NCBI GenBank assembly: GCA_910589075.1
Contig: CAJUSK010000011.1
Location: 190,061-254,060 of the forward strand
Origin: an uncultured Lachnospiraceae bacterium
GTDB lineage: Bacteria > Bacillota > Clostridia > Lachnospirales > Lachnospiraceae
DNA: 64,000 bases
Direction: 5' to 3'
The translations under genes were made by a program, and so were the position numbers. Under the pieces are notes generated by a model. That model was not told where the DNA came from, made no database searches, and saw only the letters and a program-made list of their open reading frames with translations. Shown one piece after another: positions 8,481 through 16,858 of the stretch (position 1 is the stretch's first letter; each line of letters starts with the position of its first letter).

Positions 8481-9677
8481 ATGATAGGGAGTCATTATGT
8501 GAATATGCTGCAGAAAAAATCTGTCATTCGTGAGTTGTCGGAATTTGCTGCCGCCAGGGGGAAGGAAATCGGTTATGAGAATGTGTTTGACTTCAGTCTG
8601 GGCAATCCGTCCGTACCTGTGCCGGCGGCGGTGACAGAGACGATGATACGGCTTTTACAGGAAAAGGACCCGGTGGAGCTGCATGGCTACAGTCCGTCTT
8701 TGGGAATTATGCATGTGCGGGAGGCGGTGGCGGCGTCTTTGCAGGAGCGGTTTGGCGTGGCATATTCGGCGGCGGATATTTTTATGACGGCAGGGGCCGC
8801 AGGCGCCATTGCCCATGCAGTGCGTGCGGTAACCGTGCCGGGGGATGAGGTGATCACATTTGCCCCCTGTTTCTCAGAGTATTTTCCTTATATCAATGGC
8901 GCGGGCGCGGTGCTGAAAGTTGTGCCTCCGGATACGGACTCATTTCAGATACATTTTGAAGCGTTTGAAGAGATGATTTCGGAAAAGACGGCTGCGGTTC
9001 TGATCAATACGCCCAATAATCCGTCAGGGGTTGTATATTCCACGGAAACGATCCAAAAACTGGCGGAGATTCTTTGCCGGAAGCAGGAAGTATATGGGCA
9101 TGCGATTTATCTTATTTCAGATGAGCCATATCGGGAAATTGTATTTGCCGGTGTGGATGCGCCATTTGTATCGGCATATTATGACAATGCAATCGTATGT
9201 TATTCCTTTTCCAAATCCCTGTCTTTTCCGGGGGAACGGATTGGCTATGTGGCGGTGAATCCGGCCTGTGTGGATGCGGCCGGGATTGTGCAGATGTGTG
9301 GGCAGATTTCCCGTGAGACCGGGCATAACTGCCCGGCTTCCCTGATCCAGCTCACCATAGCGGAGCATCTGGATACAACGGCGGATTTGTCTGTCTATGA
9401 GACAAATAAAAATCTGCTGTATGGGGAATTGACAAAACTGGGATTTGCCTGTGTGGAACCGGGAGGAACTTTTTACATATTTCCCAAAGCGTTGGAAATG
9501 GATGCGGCAGCATTTTGCGAAAAGGGCAGGAAGTATGATTTGATTATGGTTCCGGGGGATGGTTTCGGGTGTCCGGGCTATTTTCGTATGGCATATTGTA
9601 TGGATACGGAGAAGGTGGCCCGATCCCTCAAGGTGCTCCGCAGGTTTGTGGAAGCGGAATATCCCCGCAGAAGATAG
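8481..9677 (+). CDS. PLP-dependent aminotransferase, class I/II fold
   Basis: Transfers an amino group between an amino acid and a 2-oxo acid using pyridoxal phosphate. The ATG at 8481 is chosen over an upstream in-frame TTG at 8469 because GGAGG (8471-8475) sits between them. The 398-residue protein has the fold type I order: FSLGNPSVP near the N terminus, GYSPSLGIMHVREAVA for the substrate end, INTPNNPSGVVY with the PLP-contacting Asn, SDEPYREIVF with the Asp, and SFSKSLSFPGERIGY, where the SxSK lysine forms the Schiff base. The C-terminal FRMAY arginine binds the substrate carboxylate. Aspartate-aminotransferase-like, but the exact substrate is undetermined. It leads a possible operon with the patatin and UppP genes. 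Confidence 0.93.
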   Translation: MIGSHYVNMLQKKSVIRELSEFAAARGKEIGYENVFDFSLGNPSVPVPAAVTETMIRLLQEKDPVELHGYSPSLGIMHVREAVAASLQERFGVAYSAADIFMTAGAAGAIAHAVRAVTVPGDEVITFAPCFSEYFPYINGAGAVLKVVPPDTDSFQIHFEAFEEMISEKTAAVLINTPNNPSGVVYSTETIQKLAEILCRKQEVYGHAIYLISDEPYREIVFAGVDAPFVSAYYDNAIVCYSFSKSLSFPGERIGYVAVNPACVDAAGIVQMCGQISRETGHNCPASLIQLTIAEHLDTTADLSVYETNKNLLYGELTKLGFACVEPGGTFYIFPKALEMDAAAFCEKGRKYDLIMVPGDGFGCPGYFRMAYCMDTEKVARSLKVLRRFVEAEYPRRR

Positions 9678-9715
9678 TTTGCGTGGGAACAGGATTGTTG
9701 GAAAGAAGGAATGGC

Positions 9716-10594
9716 ATGTATCAGGCGGGACTGGTATTGGAAGGCGGCGGCATGCGGGGGATGTTTACATGCGGCGTGCTGGATTTTTTTATGGAAAAGG
9801 GCATTGTGTTTCAAAACTGTTATGGCGTATCCGCAGGGGCATGCCATATGTGCAGCTATCTGTCCGGGCAGAAAAGACGGGCGTATCATGTGGCGGTGGA
9901 TTATCTGCAATGCAGGGATTACTGTAGCGCCAGGAGCCTGCTTCTGACAGGCAATCTGTTTCATACGGATTTTTGCTATGAATTGATTCCCAAATGGCTG
10001 AATCCTTACGATTTTGAAGCCTTTCAGCGCTATCCCGGCAAAGCATATGCAGTGGTGACCAATATTGCCAGCGGCAGGCCGGAATATCTGCGTCTGCGTG
10101 ATATGGAAAAAGATATTACGGCCATTCGGGCTTCCAGCTCCCTTCCGCTTGTGTCAAGAAATGTAAAAATCGGGAAGAAACGGTATCTGGACGGCGCGAT
10201 TTCCGATGCCATACCTGTCCGGAAAGCCGTTTTGGATGGCAACAGGAAAAATGTGGTGATACTGACCAGGGAGAAGGGATATAAAAAAGAGCAGTCAAAG
10301 GCTCTGGGATGGATCCGTCTGGCTTATCTGCGGTATCCAAAAGTGTATGAATTGATGAAAAACAGACATATTTCTTATAATCATACATTAGATTATCTGG
10401 AGGAACAGGAACAAAAGGGGACTGCTTTTGTGTTCAGACCGAATGGAACGGTGAAAATTGAACGGATCGAAAAGGATAAAGAGAAGCTGACGGCATTGTA
10501 CCACGAGGGATGGCTGGCAGCGGAAGAAAATTATGAGGCGCTTCTTGCCTGGCTCTCTGGCGGTGGGTCAGACAGATGGGCGAAGAAACGATAG
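9716..10594 (+). CDS. Patatin-like phospholipase
   Basis: A 292-residue cytoplasmic or membrane-associated acyl hydrolase of the RssA/patatin type. The ATG at 9716 has a GAAGGA ribosome site and gives the canonical start MYQAGLVLEGGGMRG. Visible catalytic parts are the oxyanion-hole GGGMRG (residues 10-15), the nucleophile elbow GVSAG with Ser39, and the DGA motif at 159-161 giving the Ser-Asp dyad. The C-terminal part from about 190 is a variable helical region. It starts 38 bases after the aminotransferase stop and 16 bases before the UppP start, so co-transcription is likely, which would place a lipid hydrolase beside an undecaprenyl phosphate recycling enzyme. Confidence 0.93.
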   Translation: MYQAGLVLEGGGMRGMFTCGVLDFFMEKGIVFQNCYGVSAGACHMCSYLSGQKRRAYHVAVDYLQCRDYCSARSLLLTGNLFHTDFCYELIPKWLNPYDFEAFQRYPGKAYAVVTNIASGRPEYLRLRDMEKDITAIRASSSLPLVSRNVKIGKKRYLDGAISDAIPVRKAVLDGNRKNVVILTREKGYKKEQSKALGWIRLAYLRYPKVYELMKNRHISYNHTLDYLEEQEQKGTAFVFRPNGTVKIERIEKDKEKLTALYHEGWLAAEENYEALLAWLSGGGSDRWAKKR

Positions 10595-10610
10595 ACAGGA
10601 GGGGTTTGTT

Positions 10611-11441
10611 TTGGCGGAAATTTTAAAAGCGGTTTTATTTGGGGTTGTGGAAGGGATTACGGAATGGCTGCCTATCAGTAGTACAGGGCATATGATTCTG
10701 CTGGAAGAATTTGTTCAGCTCGAAGTAACGCCGGAGTTTTGGTCCATGTTTCTGGTGGTGATTCAGCTTGGGGCCATTATGGCGGTAGTGATGCTGTACT
10801 GGAACCGGATTTTCCCGTTTCGGTTTGGCGGCGGCAGCCTGATTCGGAAAGATGTGTTTTCCATGTGGGTAAAGGTCGTTGTAGGATGTATTCCGGCGGT
10901 TATCATTGGTTTGCCGTTTGATGATCTGTTTGAGGAACTGTTTTATAATTACTGGTCCATTGCCATTGCGCTGATCGTATTCGGCATTGCCTTTATTGTC
11001 ATAGAAAACCGGAACAGAAGGCAGAAGCCGAGAATGAAAACCATTGGGCAGATTACGTTGCCGGTGGCATTTATCATTGGTATTTTTCAGTTGATTGCAG
11101 GCATTTTTCCGGGAACTTCCCGTTCCGGTTCCACCATTGTGGGTGCGTTGCTTCTGGGCGTTTCCAGAACGGCGGCAGCCGAGTTTACCTTTTTTATGGC
11201 AATTCCGGTTATGTTTGGAGCCAGCCTTCTAAAAATCGTAAAATTTGCCATGGAAGGGGTGGAGGTCAGTGGCATGGAGTGGGGGATTCTGGCCACAGGG
11301 TGTGTGGTGGCATTCCTGGTATCCGTATTTGTCATCCGGTTTCTTATGGATTATATCAAGCGGCATAACTTTAAAGTATTTGCCTGGTATCGCATTGTAC
11401 TGGGTGTGCTGGTGCTGGCATATTTTATGCTGGTCCACTGA
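10611..11441 (+). CDS. uppP: Undecaprenyl-diphosphatase
   Basis: Integral membrane enzyme that dephosphorylates undecaprenyl diphosphate to recycle the lipid carrier of cell-wall synthesis; extra copies give bacitracin tolerance. The start is a TTG at 10611 with AGGAGGGG seven bases upstream; the reading frame extends further left only as an overlap with the patatin gene. The 276-residue length matches the family. Both signature motifs are present: EGITEWLPISSTGHMIL near the N terminus and PGTSRSGSTI at about residue 165-175, and there are seven or eight hydrophobic segments. It is the last gene of the aminotransferase-patatin-uppP run. Confidence 0.96.
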   Translation: MAEILKAVLFGVVEGITEWLPISSTGHMILLEEFVQLEVTPEFWSMFLVVIQLGAIMAVVMLYWNRIFPFRFGGGSLIRKDVFSMWVKVVVGCIPAVIIGLPFDDLFEELFYNYWSIAIALIVFGIAFIVIENRNRRQKPRMKTIGQITLPVAFIIGIFQLIAGIFPGTSRSGSTIVGALLLGVSRTAAAEFTFFMAIPVMFGASLLKIVKFAMEGVEVSGMEWGILATGCVVAFLVSVFVIRFLMDYIKRHNFKVFAWYRIVLGVLVLAYFMLVH

Positions 11442-11480
11442 CCGGATGACAAAATATGGTAGAATTTACAAAAAAAGGTG

Positions 11481-11509
11481 TTGACAGAGAGGGACATACT
11501 ATTTATAAT
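11481..11509 (+). promoter_or_regulatory. Consensus promoter of the rubrerythrin gene
   Basis: TTGACA (11481-11486), exactly 17 bases, TATAAT (11504-11509). Both hexamers are perfect consensus, which fits the very high expression usual for rubrerythrin. Confidence 0.92.
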
Positions 11510-11510
11510 A

Positions 11511-11527
11511 TCAGTAATCGTTACTGA
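11511..11527. promoter_or_regulatory. Palindromic operator overlapping the rubrerythrin transcription start
   Basis: TCAGTAA, three bases, TTACTGA, beginning one base after the -10 hexamer. A palindrome covering the start point of a consensus promoter is the expected place for a repressor. By analogy with peroxide-stress genes a Fur/PerR-type protein is a candidate, but the sequence is not a textbook Per box and the regulator is not in this window. Confidence 0.6.
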
Positions 11528-11572
11528 AATTAGCGACTCAATATAAAATCATATAAAACAGGAGGAAAAACA

Positions 11573-12112
11573 ATGAAATTCGTATGTCAGGTATGTGGCT
11601 ATGTTCATGAGGGGGATGCGGCACCGGAGAAGTGCCCGGTATGTAATGCGCCTGCAGGAAAGTTTACTGCACAGGGCGGTGAGATGGAATGGGCAGCAGA
11701 GCATGTGGTAGGTGTTGCACAGGGTGTCAGCGAAGATATTCTGGCAGACCTGAGAGCTAACTTTAATGGTGAGTGTTCCGAAGTTGGTATGTATCTTGCA
11801 ATGGCCAGAGTGGCACACAGAGAAGGTTATCCGGAAATCGGTTTATACTGGGAAAAAGCTGCATGGGAAGAGGCAGAGCACGCTGCAAAGTTTGCAGAAC
11901 TGTTGGGTGAAGTTGTGACAGATTCCACAAAGAAGAATCTGGAGATGCGTGTGGAAGCTGAGAACGGTGCAACAGCAGGTAAATTTGACCTGGCTAAGAG
12001 AGCAAAGGCAGCAAACCTGGATGCAATTCATGATACCGTTCATGAAATGGCAAGGGATGAGGCAAGACATGGCAAGGCATTTGCAGGACTGCTGAAGAGA
12101 TATTTTGGCTAA
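11573..12112 (+). CDS. Reverse rubrerythrin (rubredoxin domain first), peroxide-reducing
   Basis: A 179-residue cytoplasmic non-haem iron protein that reduces hydrogen peroxide in anaerobes using electrons from NADH via rubredoxin-type partners. Domain order is reversed relative to classical rubrerythrin: the rubredoxin-like domain is N-terminal (C5, C8, C21, C24 in two CxxC knuckles) and the di-iron four-helix bundle follows, with iron-ligand motifs NGECSEVGMY, EEAEHAAKF and DEARHGKAF. The start has an AGGAGG ribosome site. It is a single-gene transcription unit with a consensus promoter, an operator-like palindrome and a terminator behind it. Confidence 0.95.
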   Translation: MKFVCQVCGYVHEGDAAPEKCPVCNAPAGKFTAQGGEMEWAAEHVVGVAQGVSEDILADLRANFNGECSEVGMYLAMARVAHREGYPEIGLYWEKAAWEEAEHAAKFAELLGEVVTDSTKKNLEMRVEAENGATAGKFDLAKRAKAANLDAIHDTVHEMARDEARHGKAFAGLLKRYFG

Positions 12113-12181
12113 GTGACAAGGCTTTGTCACAGGCATATGTAAGCTGTTTTGAGAGCGTATCGGGGATTGCCCCGATACGCT
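12113..12181 (+). terminator. Two hairpins ending the rubrerythrin transcript
   Basis: First GTGACAA, loop GGCT, TTGTCAC (12113-12130) immediately after the stop codon, then a stronger one, AGCGTATCGGGG, loop ATTG, CCCCGATACGCT (12154-12181) followed by TGTTTTG. The second is the likely terminator; the first may protect the message 3' end. Confidence 0.88.
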
Positions 12182-12220
12182 TGTTTTGTCCTGCCTGCCG
12201 GATCCTATCCTGATTCCATA

Positions 12221-12276
12221 ATTTTACATGGATTTTACAGAAGGCTCAGATTGATTTTACATAGAATTGTTATGAT
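12221..12276 (+). promoter_or_regulatory. Probable Pho box and promoter of the Na/Pi transporter operon
   Basis: Three direct copies of ATTTTACA start at 12221, 12232 and 12254, that is at spacings of 11 and 22 bp, so all lie on the same face of the helix. A TATGAT -10 hexamer lies at 12271-12276, nine bases after the last copy, and no -35 hexamer is present. This is the arrangement of PhoB/PhoP-activated promoters, where 11-bp-phased direct repeats replace the -35. The genes behind it, a phosphate transporter and a PhoB/PhoR-like pair, agree with that reading. Binding itself is inference. Confidence 0.65.
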
Positions 12277-12301
12277 AAAAGCAGGAATTACACCTGCTTT
12301 T
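12277..12301 (+). other. Hairpin at the start of the Na/Pi transporter leader
   Basis: AAAAGCAGG, loop AATTACA, CCTGCTTTT, with an outer ACATAG/CTATGT pairing further out. It overlaps the predicted transcription start. No other gene is visible between 12182 and 12406. Confidence 0.4.
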
Positions 12302-12406
12302 CTATGTGAAATGTATATTCAACCGTATGGATGTTCAAAATCATATTGAGGCAGACTGTGAAATATATATTGTAAAAATAATGCTTGTTTATGGGAGATG
12401 GAAGCA

Positions 12407-14068
12407 ATGACACTGGATGATTTGGGATTGTTGTTTGAGTTTATCGGAGGACTGGGACTGTTTCTTTATGGTATGCATATTATGGCGGACGGGCTGCAGA
12501 AATCTGCCGGTGACAGAGTAAAGTCATTGATGGGATTTCTCACAAGAAACCGTTTTGTGGCCGTGCTTGTAGGCGCCGGGATTACGGCTATCATACAGAG
12601 CAGTTCTGCCACGACGGTGATGGTGGTGGGATTTGTCAATGCGGGGATGCTGACATTGACGCAGGCGGTAGGCGTCATTATGGGCGCCAATATTGGTACA
12701 ACCATTACAGCCTGGATTGTTTCCCTGAGCGAATGGGGAAGCATTTTCAAACCGGAGTTTCTGGCGCCGCTTGTGGTGGGCGTGGGTGCGTTCCTCATTT
12801 TGTTTGCGAAGGATGAAAGAAAGAAAAAACTGGGGGAGATTCTGACCGGCTTTGGGATTCTGTTCATTGGCCTGAGTTTTATGTCCGGATCCATCACACC
12901 TTACCGTGATGCGCCGGTTTTTTCGGAGGCTTTTCGCATTCTGGGAAAGAATCCTTTGCTGGCAGTGCTCACAGGCGCAGTGGTGACAGCCATTATCCAG
13001 AGTTCTTCCGCTTCCGTGGGGATTTTGCAGACACTGGCCATGAATGGGGTCGTCAACTGGCAGTCGGCAGTATTTATCATGATGGGACAGAATATTGGCA
13101 CCTGTGTAACTGCGATTCTGTCCGGAGCGGGCGCAGGGAAAAATGCGAAACGGGCTTCTGTGATCCATCTGCTGTTTAATGTGATAGGGAGTGTGTGGTT
13201 TGGTATTTGCATGTTGATTTTCTTCCGATTTCAGACTCGTTTGGCCACGGCGGCCATCAGCAGTGTGGAAATATCCGTGTTTCACACCATTTTCAATATT
13301 GTCAATACGCTGGTGATGTTTCCCTTCGCCAACGGACTGGTACGGATATCCGAACTGATGATTTCAGATCACAGAGAGGATGCGGGAACCGAACAGGATA
13401 TTACGGCGCAGATGCACCAAAAGCTGGACAGGAGAATCTTAAACAATCCTGCCCTGGCCATTGAAACCGCGATGGTGGAAACTGTCCGGATCGGTATCCT
13501 GACAAGAGACAATTTCAAAATGTCTGTGGCTGCAGTACGGGACAACGATAAAGAACAGATCAGGCAGGTATTACAGATGGAAGAAAATATCAATCAACTG
13601 GTAAAGCTCCTCACGGCTTTTCTGGTGGAGGTGGACAATCTGTCACTGACGGAGACACAACATCTGACCATTAAAAATCTGTTTTATACAGTGAGCGATA
13701 TAGAACGTATCGGGGATCACAGCGAAAACATAGCAGAACTTGCAGATACGAAGCGCAGAGATAAAATCCGGTTTTCCGATAAAGGAGAAAAAGATCTGGA
13801 AAAAATGTACGATATGACACTGCATACGTTTGAAGCCGCTCTTGAGGCCAGGGAACTGCACAGTCAGGAAGCCGCAGGCCGGGCGCTGTGTACGGAAAAA
13901 AGGGTGGATAAACTGGAAAAAGATTTGCGTGATAAACATATTCAGCGTCTTTCCAAGGGAAAATGTACCCCGGAAAGCGGGATTATTTTTCTGGATGTGC
14001 TCAGTAATATGGAACGGATTGCAGACCATGCAGACAATATTGCCGGTTATGTTCTGACCGAGAGCTGA
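12407..14068 (+). CDS. Sodium/phosphate cotransporter of the NptA/PNaS family with a PhoU-like tail
   Basis: Takes up inorganic phosphate with sodium. I chose the ATG at 12407, nine bases after GGGAG; an ATG at 12398 is also in frame but overlaps that ribosome site. The N-terminal 320 residues or so contain the two inverted Na/Pi repeats, each with the diagnostic QSSSA motif (IIQSSSATTVMVVG and AIIQSSSASVGILQ) and glycine-rich helices such as GANIGTTITAW and GQNIGTCVTAI. From about residue 350 a helical PhoU-like domain follows, with SDIERIGDHSENIAE and NMERIADHADNIA, which in PhoU proteins bind metal and sense phosphate status. A response regulator and kinase follow on the same strand. Confidence 0.93.
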   Translation: MTLDDLGLLFEFIGGLGLFLYGMHIMADGLQKSAGDRVKSLMGFLTRNRFVAVLVGAGITAIIQSSSATTVMVVGFVNAGMLTLTQAVGVIMGANIGTTITAWIVSLSEWGSIFKPEFLAPLVVGVGAFLILFAKDERKKKLGEILTGFGILFIGLSFMSGSITPYRDAPVFSEAFRILGKNPLLAVLTGAVVTAIIQSSSASVGILQTLAMNGVVNWQSAVFIMMGQNIGTCVTAILSGAGAGKNAKRASVIHLLFNVIGSVWFGICMLIFFRFQTRLATAAISSVEISVFHTIFNIVNTLVMFPFANGLVRISELMISDHREDAGTEQDITAQMHQKLDRRILNNPALAIETAMVETVRIGILTRDNFKMSVAAVRDNDKEQIRQVLQMEENINQLVKLLTAFLVEVDNLSLTETQHLTIKNLFYTVSDIERIGDHSENIAELADTKRRDKIRFSDKGEKDLEKMYDMTLHTFEAALEARELHSQEAAGRALCTEKRVDKLEKDLRDKHIQRLSKGKCTPESGIIFLDVLSNMERIADHADNIAGYVLTES

Positions 14069-14119
14069 CAGAGAGTGATCATCTGTGGAAAGTACGGACA
14101 AGATGGGAGAATATACAGG

Positions 14120-14818
14120 ATGGAAAAAATATTTGTCATCGAGGATGATGAAAATATCAGAGAGCTGGTGCAGATTGCATTGGAAGGTTATGGATATGAG
14201 GTGGAGGCCTTTGAGACTGCGGAGAAAGGGCTGAAACGGATGGAAGAGGCGGCTCCCGATCTGGCAGTGTTCGATCTGATGCTCCCTGGCATGGATGGTC
14301 TGACAGCCATCCGCAGGCTCAGGGAACGGAAACCCATCAGAAATATGCCGGTGATTATTCTGACGGCCAAAGATAAGGAATATGACAAAGTGGCCGGGCT
14401 GGATGGAGGCGCAGATGATTATATGACGAAACCATTCAGCGTGATGGAACTGGCAGCAAGAGTCCGATCCCTGCTGCGGCGATGCCGGGAGAGCGGGGCG
14501 GAGGAAAATGAAGGAAGCTGGCAGCTGGGGAAACTTACCATAGATGGGGCGCTCAGACGCGTTTTCTGGGAATCACGGGAGATTTTGCTTACCTACAAAG
14601 AATATGAGTTGCTGACGTATTTGATTGCGAATCGCAAACGTGTGGTGCCCAGAGAAGAGTTGCTGGACAGACTTTGGGATTATACGGCGGATGTGGAGAC
14701 CCGGACGCTGGATATTCATATACGGACACTGAGACAGAAACTGGGGGATGAAGGGGGCGGTCACATCCGCACAATCCGGAGCGTGGGGTATCGGTTTGCA
14801 GAAGACGGGGACAGATAA
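14120..14818 (+). CDS. PhoB/OmpR-family response regulator
   Basis: A 232-residue DNA-binding response regulator. The ATG at 14120 gives the canonical MEKIFVIEDDENIREL start, with GGGAG upstream. The receiver domain (residues 1-120) has the acidic pair at 9-10, the phospho-acceptor D52 in FDLMLPGMDG, and K104 in TKPF. The winged-helix output domain (about 135-230) has LTYKEYELLTYLI and the recognition helix region VETRTLDIHIRTLRQKLGD, ending IRTIRSVGYRF. It lies between the Na/Pi transporter and the kinase gene (12-base gap to the kinase), so phosphate sensing is the natural hypothesis. It may bind the ATTTTACA repeats upstream of the transporter. Confidence 0.95.
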   Translation: MEKIFVIEDDENIRELVQIALEGYGYEVEAFETAEKGLKRMEEAAPDLAVFDLMLPGMDGLTAIRRLRERKPIRNMPVIILTAKDKEYDKVAGLDGGADDYMTKPFSVMELAARVRSLLRRCRESGAEENEGSWQLGKLTIDGALRRVFWESREILLTYKEYELLTYLIANRKRVVPREELLDRLWDYTADVETRTLDIHIRTLRQKLGDEGGGHIRTIRSVGYRFAEDGDR

Positions 14819-14830
14819 GAGGATAAGGGC

Positions 14831-16234
14831 ATGAGGAAAGCGGTATTGCTTCGGTTTGGCATGATTCTGGTTCTGGCGCTGGCTGTGAGCGGCATGGTGT
14901 CCGGCTTTCTGATGGGGAATAAGTTGCTGGAGGACAATCAGAAAAATCTGCTGCATGTCGTATATATGGTAGAGTATACCCTGCATGGGAAGCAGGATCT
15001 GCAGAAAGAATGCATGCAGATTAAAGCGCAGTTAAAAGACGAAAATGTGCGTATTACAGTGGTTGCTGCCGATGGGGCCGTACTGGCGGATACAGAGGCA
15101 GCGACTTTTGACGGCATGGAAAATCATCTGGAACGGGAAGAGATCCGTACTGCCTTCAGGGGAGAGACAGGGTATGCCACCCGCTATTCGGATACATTAC
15201 AGGAGAATATGCTGTATGTGGCGGCACTGTCGGCTTCGGAAGGCTATGTGGTGCGGGTGGCTTCCTCTTATGACGGGCTGAAAGAGTATATCCCTTCTAT
15301 GCTGCCGATTCTGTTGCTGGGCGCAGCAGCAGCGGCATTGATTGCCTTTGTTGCAGCGGTTCACTTTGCGGGTACGATTGCCGGTCCGCTTTCGGAAATT
15401 TCCGCAAAATTGCAGGACAAACATACGGTTCCATGGGATTTTCATTTCCCTGTATACCGGTATGAGGAACTCAATATTATCGGGGAGGCAATCACCGGTC
15501 TTGCGGGAGAGGTAAAAGAGCAGATTTCCCGGCTGGAATTTGAAAGAAAGGTTCGACAGGAATTTTTCGGCAACGCTTCTCATGAGCTGAAAACGCCTGT
15601 TACGGCCATTCGGGGATATGCGGAACTTTTGGATAACGGGTTTGTGGCCGATGAAGAGAAACAGTCAGAATTTATCAGGCGGATTTTAAAAACTGCGGAA
15701 CATATGTCCCGGCTGATCGAAGATATTCTGCTGATTTCGCGGCTGGAAACGAAAGATGTGGAGGTAACATATTCCATGGTTCGCCTGGACTTGCTGATCA
15801 GAGAAATCTTCGATGTGGTTGAACCTATCGCAAAAAAGCATCAAGTGACACTGTGCAGTCAGTGTGAGGAAGTCACACTGGAAGCCTCTGTGAGACAGAT
15901 GCGGGAACTTTTGATGAATCTGGTTGTAAACGGCGTTACATACAATCAGCCGGGAGGACATGTATGGGTGGAGATCCGTGCAGATAAAGAAAAGGTGATT
16001 ATCCGTGTCAGAGACGATGGGGTGGGTATTGGCCGTGAGGACCAGGCACGCATTTTTGAGCGCTTTTACCGGGTGGATAAAGGCAGGAGCAGAAAGCTGG
16101 GAGGCACCGGGCTGGGACTGTCCATTGTCAAACATATCGTGGAATATAATGAGGGGGATCTGCGGTTGAAGAGCAGCCCCGGAGAAGGCAGCGAGTTTAT
16201 GATTTGTATACCGTTTTCCCGGAATATACTGTAA
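14831..16234 (+). CDS. PhoR-like sensor histidine kinase
   Basis: A 467-residue membrane sensor kinase for the preceding response regulator. The first transmembrane helix is at about residues 8-28, an extracytoplasmic sensor region runs to about 155, and a second helix lies at about 156-180. A HAMP-like linker follows, then the dimerisation domain with the phospho-accepting His251 in the ASHELKTPVTAIRGY H-box. The ATPase domain has the N-box ELLMNLVVNGVTYN, the G1 box RDDGVGIG, the F-box RIFERFYRVD and the G2 box GGTGLGLSIVKHI. The ligand is unknown; linkage to a Na/Pi transporter with a PhoU-like domain points to phosphate status. Confidence 0.95.
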   Translation: MRKAVLLRFGMILVLALAVSGMVSGFLMGNKLLEDNQKNLLHVVYMVEYTLHGKQDLQKECMQIKAQLKDENVRITVVAADGAVLADTEAATFDGMENHLEREEIRTAFRGETGYATRYSDTLQENMLYVAALSASEGYVVRVASSYDGLKEYIPSMLPILLLGAAAAALIAFVAAVHFAGTIAGPLSEISAKLQDKHTVPWDFHFPVYRYEELNIIGEAITGLAGEVKEQISRLEFERKVRQEFFGNASHELKTPVTAIRGYAELLDNGFVADEEKQSEFIRRILKTAEHMSRLIEDILLISRLETKDVEVTYSMVRLDLLIREIFDVVEPIAKKHQVTLCSQCEEVTLEASVRQMRELLMNLVVNGVTYNQPGGHVWVEIRADKEKVIIRVRDDGVGIGREDQARIFERFYRVDKGRSRKLGGTGLGLSIVKHIVEYNEGDLRLKSSPGEGSEFMICIPFSRNIL

Positions 16235-16246
16235 AATGCCTGTTTC

Positions 16247-16275
16247 TTGACAATCATCCGCTACTCTGCTATACT
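16247..16275 (+). promoter_or_regulatory. Consensus promoter of the DUF6465 gene
   Basis: TTGACA (16247-16252), 17 bases, TATACT (16270-16275), just behind the kinase stop codon and about 72 bases before the ATG. A strong promoter for a small abundant protein. Confidence 0.85.
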
Positions 16276-16347
16276 GCATAAGGCATCTGGGTATTTACAT
16301 AATAGCAGTTATTAATTGAATGAGGGGATATCCCCGGAGGGAAAATT

Positions 16348-16800
16348 ATGAAGGAGACAAAGAAAACAACAAGGACTGCTGCAAAGGCGGAGCCTGTCAA
16401 AGAAGCGGTTAAGGCTGAAGCTGCAAAAGTGGAAAGTGCCGTTAAAAGTGCCGCAGAGAAAGCAAAGCCTGCCGTAAAAGCCGCTGCAGAAAAAGCAAAA
16501 CCGGTTGTGAAAGCAGCAAAGGAAAAAGCTGCGCCTGTAGTAAAGGCAGCGGAGAAGAAAGCCGCCGCAGCAAAAGCAGCCGTATCCGGAAAGGCAGCTT
16601 CGGAAGCAAAGATTACGGTTCAGTTTGACGGCAAGTCCTATACAACGGAGGATCTGGTGCGCATTGCAAAAGATGTCTGGAAATACGATCTGGGAAGAGA
16701 AGAGAAGGAATTCAAATCAGTGGAACTTTTTGTGAAACCGGAAGAAAGTACCGTATATTATGTAATCAATGAAGATGTGCTTGGAAACTTCAAAATCTGA
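16348..16800 (+). CDS. DUF6465 family protein with histone-H1-like Ala/Lys/Pro tail
   Basis: A 150-residue protein in two parts. Residues 1 to about 88 are low-complexity, made mostly of Ala, Lys, Glu, Pro and Val with repeated KAAAEKAKP-type units, resembling the tails of bacterial histone-H1-like proteins. Residues 89-150 form a compact domain (KITVQFDGKSY through VYYVINEDVLGNF) that I recognise as DUF6465, a family seen in Lachnospiraceae. The function of the family is unknown; nucleic-acid or polyanion binding by the basic tail is inference. GGAGGG is the ribosome site. The gene has its own consensus promoter and a strong terminator, so it is an independent, probably highly expressed unit. 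Confidence 0.82.
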   Translation: MKETKKTTRTAAKAEPVKEAVKAEAAKVESAVKSAAEKAKPAVKAAAEKAKPVVKAAKEKAAPVVKAAEKKAAAAKAAVSGKAASEAKITVQFDGKSYTTEDLVRIAKDVWKYDLGREEKEFKSVELFVKPEESTVYYVINEDVLGNFKI

Positions 16801-16818
16801 TATACGAAATAGATAAAA

Positions 16819-16856
16819 CGCCCTGCAGATTACAAATCATGCAGGGCGCATTTTTT
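16819..16856 (+). terminator. Terminator of the DUF6465 gene
   Basis: CGCCCTGCA (16819-16827) pairs with TGCAGGGCG (16840-16848), followed by CATTTTTT. A dispersed hairpin repeat begins directly behind the T-tract. Confidence 0.92.
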
Positions 16857-16858
16857 AT

